From positions 1 to 38,985 of the forward strand of contig ONYB01000074.1 of assembly GCA_900321895.1 (NCBI GenBank): a DNA stretch of 38,985 nt. The letters run 5' to 3'. How positions within the stretch are numbered: position 1 is the first letter of the stretch; the number at the start of each line of letters is the position of its first letter. Origin of the DNA: an uncultured Brachyspira sp. (GTDB lineage Bacteria; Cyanobacteriota; Vampirovibrionia; Gastranaerophilales; Gastranaerophilaceae). The position numbers and the translations under genes are program-made. The notes under the pieces were generated by a model. The model was not told the DNA's origin, did no database searches, and worked only from the letters and a program-made list of their open reading frames with translations. Below are positions 23,401 to 31,600 of this stretch, one piece after another.

Positions 23401-23607
23401 ATTGCTTTCATCTTGGGCTTGTTACCGTTGGTATTTGCAACAGGTGCAGGTGCTGCCAGCCGTCACTCCGTAGGTATGACAGTATTTGGCGGTATGATTG
23501 CGGTTGCGTTTGTCGGAACTTTCCTCGTTCCTGCTTTCTATGTTATGATTGAGGAATTCAAAATCCGCACAGCAAAATATATAAAAGAAAAAAGGGCTAA
23601 AAAATAA
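20485..23607 (+). CDS. RND-family efflux transporter (AcrB/HAE1 type)
   Basis: A 1040-residue inner-membrane proton-driven pump of the hydrophobe/amphiphile efflux family. Length, twelve predicted spans and two large periplasmic loops fit AcrB/MexB. The proton-relay residues are present: adjacent Asp412/Asp413 in GLVVDDAIVVLENTQ (TM4) and Lys934 in GLSTKQAILIIEF (TM10). The N-terminus (IKRPKLAIVISLVIMLAG, then LPLEEYPSITPPQV) is typical. AGGGATA precedes the ATG. Its stop overlaps the start of the TolC-like gene (TAATG), so pump and channel are coupled in translation. Drugs, bile acids or other amphiphiles are likely substrates by family, not by direct evidence. Confidence 0.96.
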   Translation: MSENSGNIFIKRPKLAIVISLVIMLAGMLMITTLPLEEYPSITPPQVVVSATYAGASSDVIESTIAAPVEAQLNGVEDMIYMSSTSRNGSYELTLYFNIGTDPDMAVVNVQNKLQLVQPRLPEEVKRYGMTVQKTTGGPGLVMISINSPSNTYDSLYIANYASIYIKDELARIKGVGKVSVFGSSDYSMRVWLDATKMANLGVSVSEVNAAIQAQNIQAPAGDLGVEPMVNKQLIKLTLRTKGRLQTPEEFENIIVRSKPDGSQIRIKDIGRVELGAESYSYFSRIGGKQSAIISVAQLPEANAIDLSNKIQKKMAELSKGFPQGIEYKIQRDETEFVRESIKEVINAIGLAVILVGIVTYLFLGSARAALIPFCAIPVSLIGVFIFMNMLGFSINLLILFALVLAVGLVVDDAIVVLENTQRHIQEGKAPREATEVTMNEVFGAVVATSLVLMAVFVPVSFMSGITGQMFRQFALCIASSIGLSTVVALSLAPALCSMILKSGDEHSDFKFIQDFDEWFNNVRDKYLEGAKVFINSPKLTMTVFAVIVVSIIGLFKLVPTGFLPVEDKGAIFTQIQLPDGSSASRTDLVANEIEEQLLKIPGIKNTITMVGFSGENTAFIVSELDDWSKRKSKDLQMTSILSKIQKMFANYPSATIASFSPPSISGLGMFGGFEFQLLDKGDRTPQQLYEEAVKLMQTANKDPHFSMVYSSYTANLPQLMIDVDAPKAMAQGVQITEIYNALAAYFGKSYVNDFNKYGRVYRVYLQADAPYREKQADLDKIFVKNNSGTMVPLSAVVKIKNMVGPYSLTRFNMYPAITINGMARNGISSGQAMSAMSDIADKNLPKDMGYAWSGSSLQEQNSSGQIGPILAMSLVFIYLFLVGLYESWMLPIAVMLISPVALIGALFFQYVAGYSLDIYSQIGLVMLIGLSTKQAILIIEFAKDAHEKGMAIKDAALQAAKLRFRAVMMTNIAFILGLLPLVFATGAGAASRHSVGMTVFGGMIAVAFVGTFLVPAFYVMIEEFKIRTAKYIKEKRAKK

Positions 23608-25055
23608 TGTATAAAAAACTTTTGGCATTAATATTACTTATAAATTTGGTGCAAATCCCTGTGTTTGCAGACAGTATCGGGAATAATATTAACGAAAAAG
23701 AATATCCTGATGCGAATTCGGTTTTGCCGAATCAAAACGGCGAAAGTATTGTTATTGAGGGTTCTGTTGAAAAAAATATTGAGATGAACCTCGAACGCTG
23801 TATTGAAATCGCACTCGGCAACAACCCGCAAATTAATGCAGCATTTCAGGATATTTTGGCATCTGACGCCCGTATCAAACAGGTTTGGTCAAATTATTTT
23901 CCGCAAATCAGTTGGCAAACAGGTTACACAAAAATTAAGCAGTTGCAGTTGTCCGACGCCTTGGGTAAAAATTTAACTTTCAATTATTATATCTTGGGTC
24001 AGGTCACTCTTCAACAAATGCTCTACGATTTTGGTGTAACTCAAAATCAGGCAACTATCAAACGTTTGGATTACGAGAACTACAAACAAGCTCTTACGAG
24101 CACAATCAATGACGTTATCTATCAGACAAAAGACGCATACTACAACCTGCTTTTTGCAATGGAAAGCAAACGAGTTGCAGAAGATACAGTTCACAAATTT
24201 GAAATGTTCTACGATCAGGCAAAAGCCTTCTACAAAATCGGTATGAATCCGAAAGTCGATGTTACTATTGCGGAAGCTAATTTAAGTAATTCTAAATTAC
24301 AACTTATTCAGGCTGATAATGCCGTTAACCTTGCAATAGCAAAGTTGAACAACGTCATGGGTGTACCGTTTATCGACAAATACACCGTTCAAGAAAGGCT
24401 TGACTACATCCCTGTCGATATAACTTTGGAAAAAAGTGTTGATATAGCACGAGAGGCAAGACCGGAACTTAAGCAAGCTGAAATAAAGGTAGAATCAGCA
24501 AAACAAACCCTTAAATTGGTTAAAAAGTCTTACTTTCCAACACTTTCTGTTGAAGGACAATACCAACGAGGTGGTAAAAGTTGGAACAGCAACTACGGTT
24601 ACAACATCGGCGGATATTTGAACTTTCCGACGGTAAACGGTATGTTGGTCAGAAACGAAATTAAGGAAGCAAGATATCTTTATGACAAAGAAATCGCCAA
24701 CGCAACAACAACCCAAAATGCAATATATTTGGAAATTCAAAATGCGTTTTTACTCTTGACCGAAAAGAAAAATCAAATTCCTGTAGCACTTTTGCAGGTT
24801 AAGCAGGCTAAGGAAAACTACGAACTTTCTTATGGCAGATACCGTGTAGGCGAGGCAAGCCCAACCGAGCTGAAAGATTCGCAAATTCTATACCAACAAG
24901 CTCAACTCAGCTACTACAACGCACTTTATCAGTATAATTCCGCAAAAGCTGCACTTGAAAAGGCTATCGGCAAAAACATAATTACGGAAGAAGATGCAAT
25001 CGAGTTGAAACAAGCTGATGACAAGGGTTCTAAAGGTAATGTAAACAAATCGTAA
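23607..25055 (+). CDS. TolC-family outer-membrane efflux protein
   Basis: The 482-residue protein has a signal peptide (about residues 1-21, ending VPVFA-like PVFADS). It has two outer-membrane-efflux-protein repeats with long helical coiled coils: first NLERCIEIALGNNPQINAAF through GMNPKVDVTIAEANL, then VDIAREARPELKQAEIKVES to YRVGEASPTELKDSQ. The periodic 'N.P.....' and 'G..S..el..ar' features match TolC/OprM-type channels. The C-terminus is a charged Lys/Asp-rich tail. It completes the tripartite pump with the two preceding genes. The presence of such a channel shows an outer membrane. Confidence 0.92.
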   Translation: MYKKLLALILLINLVQIPVFADSIGNNINEKEYPDANSVLPNQNGESIVIEGSVEKNIEMNLERCIEIALGNNPQINAAFQDILASDARIKQVWSNYFPQISWQTGYTKIKQLQLSDALGKNLTFNYYILGQVTLQQMLYDFGVTQNQATIKRLDYENYKQALTSTINDVIYQTKDAYYNLLFAMESKRVAEDTVHKFEMFYDQAKAFYKIGMNPKVDVTIAEANLSNSKLQLIQADNAVNLAIAKLNNVMGVPFIDKYTVQERLDYIPVDITLEKSVDIAREARPELKQAEIKVESAKQTLKLVKKSYFPTLSVEGQYQRGGKSWNSNYGYNIGGYLNFPTVNGMLVRNEIKEARYLYDKEIANATTTQNAIYLEIQNAFLLLTEKKNQIPVALLQVKQAKENYELSYGRYRVGEASPTELKDSQILYQQAQLSYYNALYQYNSAKAALEKAIGKNIITEEDAIELKQADDKGSKGNVNKS

Positions 25056-25143
25056 CATTTATAAAACAAAAAAGGCAATTTTTTCTTGATTGTTTACTTT
25101 ATATATATGTAAGATATAAAGAGAGAAGAAAGAGAGCCAATAA

Positions 25144-25401
25144 ATGTTACAAACATCAGCAAACGGACAATTCGGAACATTAACTCAAAAGAATAAAAAT
25201 AAAAAATCAGCTACATTTTCGGTAGAAGAGTTCAACTACCTTGCATTGAAGGATAAGAGAATGCGTTTCAACAATTCAAAAGACCCGATTTATTTCGTAT
25301 TTGATTGTATTGAAGACAGACCGCTTCCAATCCTTGCAAGAGAGTTTGTAAAAGATTCATTCAAAGATATTGCAAACTTTGTATCAAGAGTCGTTGCGTA
25401 A
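25144..25401 (+). CDS. Small conserved-looking hypothetical protein, 85 residues
   Basis: I do not recognise a family. The product begins with a polar, Lys/Asn-rich stretch (NGQFGTLTQKNKNKKSATFS). It continues with a compact segment (EEFNYLALKDKRMRFNNSKD, IYFVFDCIEDRPLPILAREF) and ends in a helical DSFKDIANFVSRVVA. There is no signal peptide or membrane span and one Cys. The ribosome binding site is weak (AGAGAG 8-10 nt upstream). A separate TATATA-rich promoter region after the TolC gene and a terminator 70 nt downstream suggest a single-gene transcript. Confidence 0.6.
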   Translation: MLQTSANGQFGTLTQKNKNKKSATFSVEEFNYLALKDKRMRFNNSKDPIYFVFDCIEDRPLPILAREFVKDSFKDIANFVSRVVA

Positions 25402-25471
25402 TTAATAGGAAAAAGCAAAAGGAAACGGAAAAAAGCATTAAAAAAGGAAGCTAGGAAAAGGATTAAATCAG

Positions 25472-25500
25472 ACCACGCAAAGCGTGGTTTTTGTTTTTTT
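25472..25500 (+). terminator. Terminator after the 85-residue gene
   Basis: ACCACGC (25472-25478), loop AAA, GCGTGGT (25482-25488), followed by a T-rich tail TTTTGTTTTTTT. Confidence 0.88.
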
Positions 25501-25544
25501 GGGGGGAAAATGAGAAAATATGCGGAAAAGTTATACTTGTTTAT

Positions 25545-25795
25545 GCGATAAGTCCTTTACAAAAAAGGCTACTAAGGCACCAGAGTACTATCTTTATGTT
25601 AAAATTAGTTCCTCCCTACCTCTGGCGGATTTTCGGTAGAGTGAAGCGAAGCGAAACTCGTAACATCCGTAGTTCCGTAGTGAGCGATAGCAAATTGAAT
25701 TTGCGTAGCGAACGAGAGGAACAGGATAGCCGAATAATCCAAGACGGAGAGAACCTAAAATCAGCTTGAGACGATGCAGAAAGTTCAATAAATTT
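25545..25795. repeat. Non-coding stretch with repeat-related hairpin
   Basis: The 432 bp between 25402 and 25833 carry no convincing gene. GTTCC (25672-25676) pairs with GGAAC (25718-25722), enclosing a perfect GCAAATT/AATTTGC hairpin (25690-25696, 25698-25704) with 13 nt on each side. The 3' flank GCGTAGCGAACGA (25703-25715) equals the core of the repeats at 5995 and 16566, so this is probably a third, diverged family member. CGATAAGTCC (25548-25557) recurs at 33187-33196. Confidence 0.5.
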
Positions 25796-25799
25796 ACAA

Positions 25800-25829
25800 A
25801 AAAAGGCGAGCAATCAAGCTCGCCTTTTT
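25800..25829. terminator. Terminator of gatA (bidirectional)
   Basis: AAAAAGGCGAGC (25800-25811) and GCTCGCCTTTTT (25818-25829) around AATCAA. It lies 5 bp beyond the gatA stop and has T-tracts in both directions. Confidence 0.92.
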
Positions 25830-25833
25830 GTTT

Positions 25834-27297
25834 CTATATCTTTGCCAACTGCAAGTAATAATCGTTTGCTCTTTCAAACTTATGAGCGGCATTAAACAAG
25901 CGGCTTTCTTGAAGTTGCGGTGCTAAAATCTGCAACCCGATTGGCATTCCGTCAGAATCAAATCCGGCAGGAACACTCATACCCGGAATACCTGCAAGGT
26001 TTGCAGAAATTGTTGCAATATCTGTCAAATACATTTGTAACGGATCTGCTGATTTTGCACCCAAATCAAATGCCGTATTAGGGCAAGTAGGTGAAATCAA
26101 GATGTCCACTTTCTTGAAAGCTTCCGCAAAGTCTTGTGTTACCAAAGCTCTCATCTGTTGAGCTTTTTTGTAGTATGCATCATAATAACCGGACGACAAT
26201 GCATAAGTACCGAGCATTATACGACGTTTAACTTCTGCACCAAAACCTTCTGCTCTTGTTTTTGTATACATTTCAAGAAGATTTTTTGCATCAGGAGTTC
26301 TGTAACCGTATCTTACACCGTCAAATCTTGCAAGGTTTGATGAACATTCTGCTGTTGCCAAAATGTAATAAATACCGATTGAATATTTCAAATGCGGCAA
26401 AGAAATTTCAACGACTTCCGCACCTAATTTTTTATAATCATCAATCGCTTTTTGTACAGCTTTTTGAACATCATCCGAAAGCCCTTCAGTCATAAGTTCT
26501 TTAATAACCCCGACTTTCAAGCCTTTAATATCGTCATTTAAGTGTGCTGCGTAATGTTCTACAGGCAAATTCAAAGAAGTAGAATCCTTAGGGTCATGAC
26601 CCGAAATAACCTCCAAAAGATTTGCCGCATCTTCAACCGTTCTTGCGAAAGGCCCAATCTGATCAAGTGACGACGCAAATGCAATCAAACCGTATCTGGA
26701 AACTCTTCCGTAAGTAGGTTTCATACCAACAATACCGCAGAATGAAGCAGGCAATCTGATAGATCCGCCCGTATCAGAACCCAATGCCAAGGTAGCTTCG
26801 CAAGAAGAAACACTTGCCGCAGAACCGCCTGATGAACCTCCCGGAACTTTGTTCAAATTCCAAGGATTATGAACTTTTTTAAATGCAGAGTTCTCGTTTG
26901 AAGAACCCATAGCAAATTCATCTAAATTAGCTTTACCGACAATAGGAACAAGATTTCCCAACAATTTTTCGGTAACAGTTGCGTTGAAAGGTGATACAAA
27001 GTTTTCCAAAATTTTGCTTGACGCAGTGGTTTTTGAACCTTTCATATTCATATTATCTTTTAGTGCAAGCGGAACCCCAGCCAAAAGCGGTAATTCTTCC
27101 CCATTTGCAACCTTTTCATCAACTTTTTTTGCTGTATCTAATGCAATATCTTTTGTCAAAGAATTAAAAGCACCCAACTTTTCATCCAATGCCGAAATTC
27201 TATCAAATGCCGCATTAGTTAATTCTACAGCTGAAACCTCTTTATTTCTAATGGCTTTGCTCTGTTCTGCAGCCGATTTTTTCAAAAGCTCGTTCAT
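25834..27297 (-). CDS. gatA: Aspartyl/glutamyl-tRNA amidotransferase subunit A
   Basis: The 487-residue amidase subunit of GatCAB supplies ammonia from glutamine to convert Glu-tRNA(Gln) and/or Asp-tRNA(Asn) to the amidated forms. The amidase-signature triad is intact: Lys80 (ALKDNMN), Ser155 in PGGSSGGSAASV, and nucleophile Ser179 in SDTGGSIRLPASFCG, closely matching Staphylococcus GatA numbering. AAGGAG lies 5 nt before the ATG. gatB and gatC are not adjacent in the window, so the subunits are encoded at scattered loci. It is a single-gene transcript ended by a strong terminator. Confidence 0.97.
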   Translation of the reverse strand: MNELLKKSAAEQSKAIRNKEVSAVELTNAAFDRISALDEKLGAFNSLTKDIALDTAKKVDEKVANGEELPLLAGVPLALKDNMNMKGSKTTASSKILENFVSPFNATVTEKLLGNLVPIVGKANLDEFAMGSSNENSAFKKVHNPWNLNKVPGGSSGGSAASVSSCEATLALGSDTGGSIRLPASFCGIVGMKPTYGRVSRYGLIAFASSLDQIGPFARTVEDAANLLEVISGHDPKDSTSLNLPVEHYAAHLNDDIKGLKVGVIKELMTEGLSDDVQKAVQKAIDDYKKLGAEVVEISLPHLKYSIGIYYILATAECSSNLARFDGVRYGYRTPDAKNLLEMYTKTRAEGFGAEVKRRIMLGTYALSSGYYDAYYKKAQQMRALVTQDFAEAFKKVDILISPTCPNTAFDLGAKSADPLQMYLTDIATISANLAGIPGMSVPAGFDSDGMPIGLQILAPQLQESRLFNAAHKFERANDYYLQLAKI

Positions 27298-27433
27298 AAT
27301 TTCTCCTTAGCTATATCTATAAAAAAATCTTAAAATAAACATACCCTCATGGCAAGTATTACCCAAGTGGGGCTTAATTATTTTTTTAAATAGCAATAAA
27401 TTATTTTTACCGATAAAATTTGAGGAGAACATT

Positions 27434-27895
27434 ATGAACAAAAATTTTTACATACTGGTAATAACAGCATTGGCATTCGTACTCGGCTATTCCGTAAACA
27501 ATATTGCAATCTCCGACACAACCCCAAAAGTTGCAGTAATTGACATCTCACAAATAGCCTCAAACTCTTCTGCCGTAAAAAATCTTAAATCAGCTCAAGA
27601 AAAGAAAATGAGTGAAATTCAAAAAACATTAGACCAAGCTAAAGCTGAAATCGCTAAAGAAACAGACCCTGCGAAGATTTCCACACTCCAAGAAAAATAC
27701 AGAAACAAAGTAAACGAGCAAAAACTTGCCATGGACACCGAATACAACAAACAAATGACAAAAATTGATTCTGACATAAAAGCAGTCATAATCGAAAAAT
27801 CCCGTAATTTAAACTATGACCTCGTATTGCCGAAAAATGTTGTTTTCTTCGGTGGCGACGACATCACGGATTTGATTTCAAAAGAAATTAAGTAA
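27434..27895 (+). CDS. OmpH/Skp-like periplasmic protein
   Basis: A 153-residue protein with an N-terminal hydrophobic signal or anchor (FYILVITALAFVLGYSV, residues 5-21). The conserved start of the mature OmpH domain follows (PKVAVIDISQIASNSSAVKNL), then a Lys/Glu/Gln-rich coiled coil of about 75 residues (QEKKMSEIQKTLDQAKAEI onward) and a C-terminal strand segment (YDLVLPKNVVFFGG, DDITDLI). Skp-type trimers hold unfolded outer-membrane proteins in the periplasm. The uncleaved-looking anchor means it may remain tethered. GAGGAG precedes the ATG. The toxin-antitoxin genes follow from their own promoter. Confidence 0.85.
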   Translation: MNKNFYILVITALAFVLGYSVNNIAISDTTPKVAVIDISQIASNSSAVKNLKSAQEKKMSEIQKTLDQAKAEIAKETDPAKISTLQEKYRNKVNEQKLAMDTEYNKQMTKIDSDIKAVIIEKSRNLNYDLVLPKNVVFFGGDDITDLISKEIK

Positions 27896-27903
27896 AAAAT
27901 ATA

Positions 27904-27932
27904 TTGACATTATGTCTGCTATAGAATACAAT
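27904..27932 (+). promoter_or_regulatory. Promoter of the toxin-antitoxin pair, predicted leaderless start
   Basis: Perfect TTGACA (27904-27909), 17-nt spacer, TACAAT (27927-27932), then 7 nt to the toxin ATG at 27940. The direct repeat ATACAAT ATACAAT (27926-27939) overlaps the -10 and start and might be the antitoxin's operator. Confidence 0.75.
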
Positions 27933-27939
27933 ATACAAT

Positions 27940-28263
27940 ATGAAACAACGAACCGTAAAAATTTTACAACTTGCCAATGGCAAATGTCCACTCACAGAAT
28001 GGATGAGTTCGTTGGATAAAGCCACTAAATTCAGAGTACAAAGCCGATTAACCAGATTATTAGAAAATAATTTTGGCGACTACAAAAAAATTGATAATGA
28101 AATCTCTGAACTTCGTCTGAAATTTGGTGCAGGATATCGAATTTATTACACAGAAATAGACAACATTATTGTGCTATTGATAAACGGTGGTGACAAATCC
28201 ACACAACAAAAAGATATTAAAAAAGCAAAATTAATGCTTCAAGAATGGAGAAATTTGCAATGA
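27940..28263 (+). CDS. RelE/HigB-superfamily toxin (HI1419 / phage Gp49-like type)
   Basis: The 107-residue protein matches the Gp49-like/HI1419 branch of RelE-type addiction toxins. It shows an N-terminal strand and the LTEWMSSLDKATKFRVQSRLTRLLENNFGD-type helix pair, ISELRLKFGAGYRIYYT (core beta-sheet with basic residues), and LLINGGDKSTQQKDIKKAKLM at the C-terminus. Family members inhibit translation, usually by ribosome-dependent mRNA cleavage. It precedes its antitoxin and overlaps it by 4 nt (ATGA), the toxin-first order typical of this family. No Shine-Dalgarno is present; a consensus promoter ends 7 nt before the ATG. Confidence 0.9.
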   Translation: MKQRTVKILQLANGKCPLTEWMSSLDKATKFRVQSRLTRLLENNFGDYKKIDNEISELRLKFGAGYRIYYTEIDNIIVLLINGGDKSTQQKDIKKAKLMLQEWRNLQ

Positions 28264-28565
28264 CAGAACTAAAAAACACCATTAGTCTTGAAAACTTCAT
28301 AATTAATGATTTGAAAACTGACGAAGATATCAAGTTGTACCTAAATGCAAACTTGAAGGATTATCTTGACGGCGGAGATTTTAATTCGTTTTACAGAGCG
28401 TTAGAAATTGCAATAAAGGCTAAAGACTCCATTTCTAAATTTGCAAAAAAAATAGGAATGTCAAGAACTCACCTTTATAGTATTTTCAATGCAGACAAAG
28501 AGCCGAAATTTTCGACAATAATTAAAATTTTTCATGAACTCGGATATGAATTAGAAATTGCATAA
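28260..28565 (+). CDS. HI1420-type helix-turn-helix antitoxin
   Basis: The 101-residue antitoxin pairs with the preceding toxin. The N-terminal part (FIINDLKTDEDIKLYLNANL) resembles the 'D.......IA.YL..al' segment of HI1420-like addiction antidotes. The C-terminal half is a Cro/XRE-like helix-turn-helix, with SISKFAKKIGMSRTHLYSIF and KFSTIIKIFHELGYELEI. It should neutralise the toxin and repress the operon. Start 28260 is chosen because it gives the ATGA overlap and fits the family N-terminus; the frame could open 15 nt earlier. GGAG within the toxin's last codons is its ribosome binding site. Confidence 0.9.
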   Translation: MTELKNTISLENFIINDLKTDEDIKLYLNANLKDYLDGGDFNSFYRALEIAIKAKDSISKFAKKIGMSRTHLYSIFNADKEPKFSTIIKIFHELGYELEIA

Positions 28566-28593
28566 CTTGCCATATTTTATTTCACACTTTCTG

Positions 28594-28602
28594 TGCTAAA
28601 AT
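28594..28602 (+). promoter_or_regulatory. Extended -10 promoter of mfd, predicted leaderless start
   Basis: TGC (28594-28596) plus TAAAAT (28597-28602), then 6 nt (ACTTGT) to the ATG at 28609. No clear -35 and no Shine-Dalgarno. Confidence 0.6.
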
Positions 28603-28608
28603 ACTTGT

Positions 28609-31600
28609 ATGTTTAGCATAGATTGTTTAAATACGAACGAGAGTTTTCAACAATTCAGAGCAGATGTAAAGTCTGGGATGTCGTTTGCAGTAACAGGGCT
28701 TTTGACGATTTTACGATTACTTTTAGTGCAAAAAACTCACGAGATTTCCGGCAAAAAAGTTCTTTTTATCACCTCTACCGAACAAAATGCCCTCAAATAT
28801 CAGAGTGATTTTAAGCGTGCTTTTGGCGTTGACGCAAGCCTTTTACCGTTTCAAAACATTTCTATGTACGAAAGTGTCGCATCTAATGTTTACGATTATG
28901 CAGAACAAATAAAAATTTTACACGAAAAACCTGAATTTGTTATCGCTCCCGCCAAAACTCTTCTTGAAAAATTTCCAAATGAAACCTTTTTTAAAAACAA
29001 TTCTATTAAAATTAAAATTGGTGATGAAATTGACTTAAAAGATTTTTCGCAAAAACTCGTAAATCTCGGCTACAAACGTTCTACAATGGTTTCGGATATT
29101 GCAGAATTCAGCATAAGGGGTGACATTGCAGATGTTTTTTCACTTGACAAAAACCCTGTCAGAATTGAGCTTTGGGGTGATGAGGTTGTTGATATTCGAT
29201 ATTTTAACAACGAAACCCAAAAATCTATCGAAAAAGTTAAAGAAATTGAGATTTTGCCTGTGTACAAGTTCGTTTTGCCACAAGACAGAGTGCTGAAAGA
29301 TGTACCGAAAGAAATTGTTGAGCAAGTTGAAAATGAGGGATATTTTGAGGGAATTGAGGTTTACCAAAACTACTTTAACCGTGAATTGGTCAGTGTTTTG
29401 GACTATTTCAAAGATTACACAATTATTTTCGACGAAACATCTGAAGTTTATGCAAAAATCGAATTCATAGACGAAAATTTTACAAAACAACTTCAAGAGA
29501 ACTTGAAACTTGGCTTAAATTACGAACTCGACGGGCTTAATCACACAACATACGAGGAATTTATCCGACAGCTTGCAGGGTTTGTGAAAATCGGCTTGAA
29601 TAATTTTCTTGACGGCGAAACCGATGAAATTGTGGAATTTAACACCCAACCCGTGAAAAATTTTGCGGCAAATCTCGACGAAATCGCACAATTTATAAAC
29701 GAAAAAACGAGCCTCAATTCGGAGCAAACAACAACTTACAATATAATTATTGCAACGGATTACCCTGAACGAGTCAAGGAAATTCTAAAAGAACGAGAGG
29801 TTTTTGCAGAAATTGAATACACGGAGAGCATTTCTTGTCACGGCGGAATTTTAGAGGATTTTGACACAATAATTCTCACAGACCGAGAACTTTTTAACAA
29901 ACGTTCAAAAGAGGTTACCTCTACCAAACGGTCGTATTACAAGGAAAAACCTGAATTTATCGAAAGCATAAACGATATCAAAGAAGGAGAATATGTTGTC
30001 CACAGCATACATGGTGTCGGGATATACAAGGGCTTGACCCAACAGGAAATCGACGGACAGTTGAAAGATTACCTGACGATTGAGTATGCAAGCAAGGACA
30101 GATTACATATTCCGGCAGAACAAATCAACCTTTTGTGCCGTTATCGAGGTTCAGGCAACATCAAACCAAAACTTTCCAGAATGGGCGGAAAGGATTGGGA
30201 AAACACCAAAGCAAAAGTTAAAAAAGAAGTTGAACAAGTTGCTTACGATTTGTTGCGACTTTATGCAAGACGAAAAATGCAAAAAGGTATTCAATTCTTG
30301 CCTGATACGACTTGGCAGGTGGAAATGGAAGAGGCTTTTGAATACACCGAAACCCCTGACCAGATGAAGGCTATTGTTGATGTAAAAGCCGATATGGAAA
30401 GCGAAAACCCGATGGACAGACTGATTTGCGGTGATGTCGGTTTCGGCAAAACAGAAGTTGCAATGAGAGCAATTTTTAAAGCCGTAACTTCCGGCAAACA
30501 AGTTGCAGTCGTTGTACCTACGACAATTCTTGCACTTCAACACTATCAAACAATGTCAGAGAGATTTAAACCTTTCGGAGTTCAGGTTGAACTTCTATCC
30601 CGCTTCCGAACCCACAAGGAACAAAAAGAAACAGTAAAAAATCTTGCAACTGGCAAATGTGATGTTGTAATCGGAACGCACAGACTTTTGCAAGACGGAA
30701 TTGTATTCAAGGATTTGGGCTTACTCGTAATAGACGAAGAACACCGTTTTGGAGTTCGCCACAAAGAAAAACTTAAACAACTTCGAGAAAATATCGACAT
30801 AATAACAATGTCCGCAACTCCAATACCGAGAACACTTTATATGTCGCTTTCGGGGATTAAGGATATGTCTGTAATCAACACCCCGCCGAAAAACAGACTT
30901 CCAATCAAAACTTTTGTCGGAGTATGGAATGAAAACATGGTTAAAAATGCCATTGTTCACGAGCTTGACCGAGAAGGGCAGGTTTTCTACCTCTACAACC
31001 GTGTAGAAACCATTGAGGAATTCAAACTCCAACTCCAAAAGCTCGTACCTAACGCAAGGATTGCAATCGGACACGGACAAATGGACGAAAAAGCACTTGA
31101 ACAAGTAATTATAGATTTTGCAAACCACGAATATGATGTACTTTTAGCAACTACAATTATCGAAAACGGTATTGATATTCCTAATGCAAATACAATGATA
31201 ATTCACGACGCAGACAGGTTCGGGCTTGCACAATTATATCAACTCCGTGGACGCGTCGGACGCTCGCAAAGACAAGCATATTGCTATTGCTTCTACAAAC
31301 GTCAAAAAGAAATGACCAAAGAAGCAGTTCAAAGACTGAAAGCCATAAAAGAATTCACAACACTCGGCAGCGGTTATCAAATTGCACTGCGAGATGTTGA
31401 AATTCGTGGGGTCGGCAATATTTTGGGAACAAAACAGCACGGGCACATGATTAACGTTGGCTTTGACACATATTGCGACTTGTTAGAAGAAGCAGTTCAA
31501 GAAATCCAAGGTGAACACGTAGAAAAAGAGGTTCAAACTATTGTGGATATAAACGTTACGGCATTCATTCCTGACGAATGGGTAGGTTCAGCCGAACAAA

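Noticed and set aside
25491..25769. Plus-strand reading frame of 92 codons in the gap before gatA
   Set aside because: No convincing ribosome binding site; it consists of terminator tail and repeat sequence, so it is probably chance.
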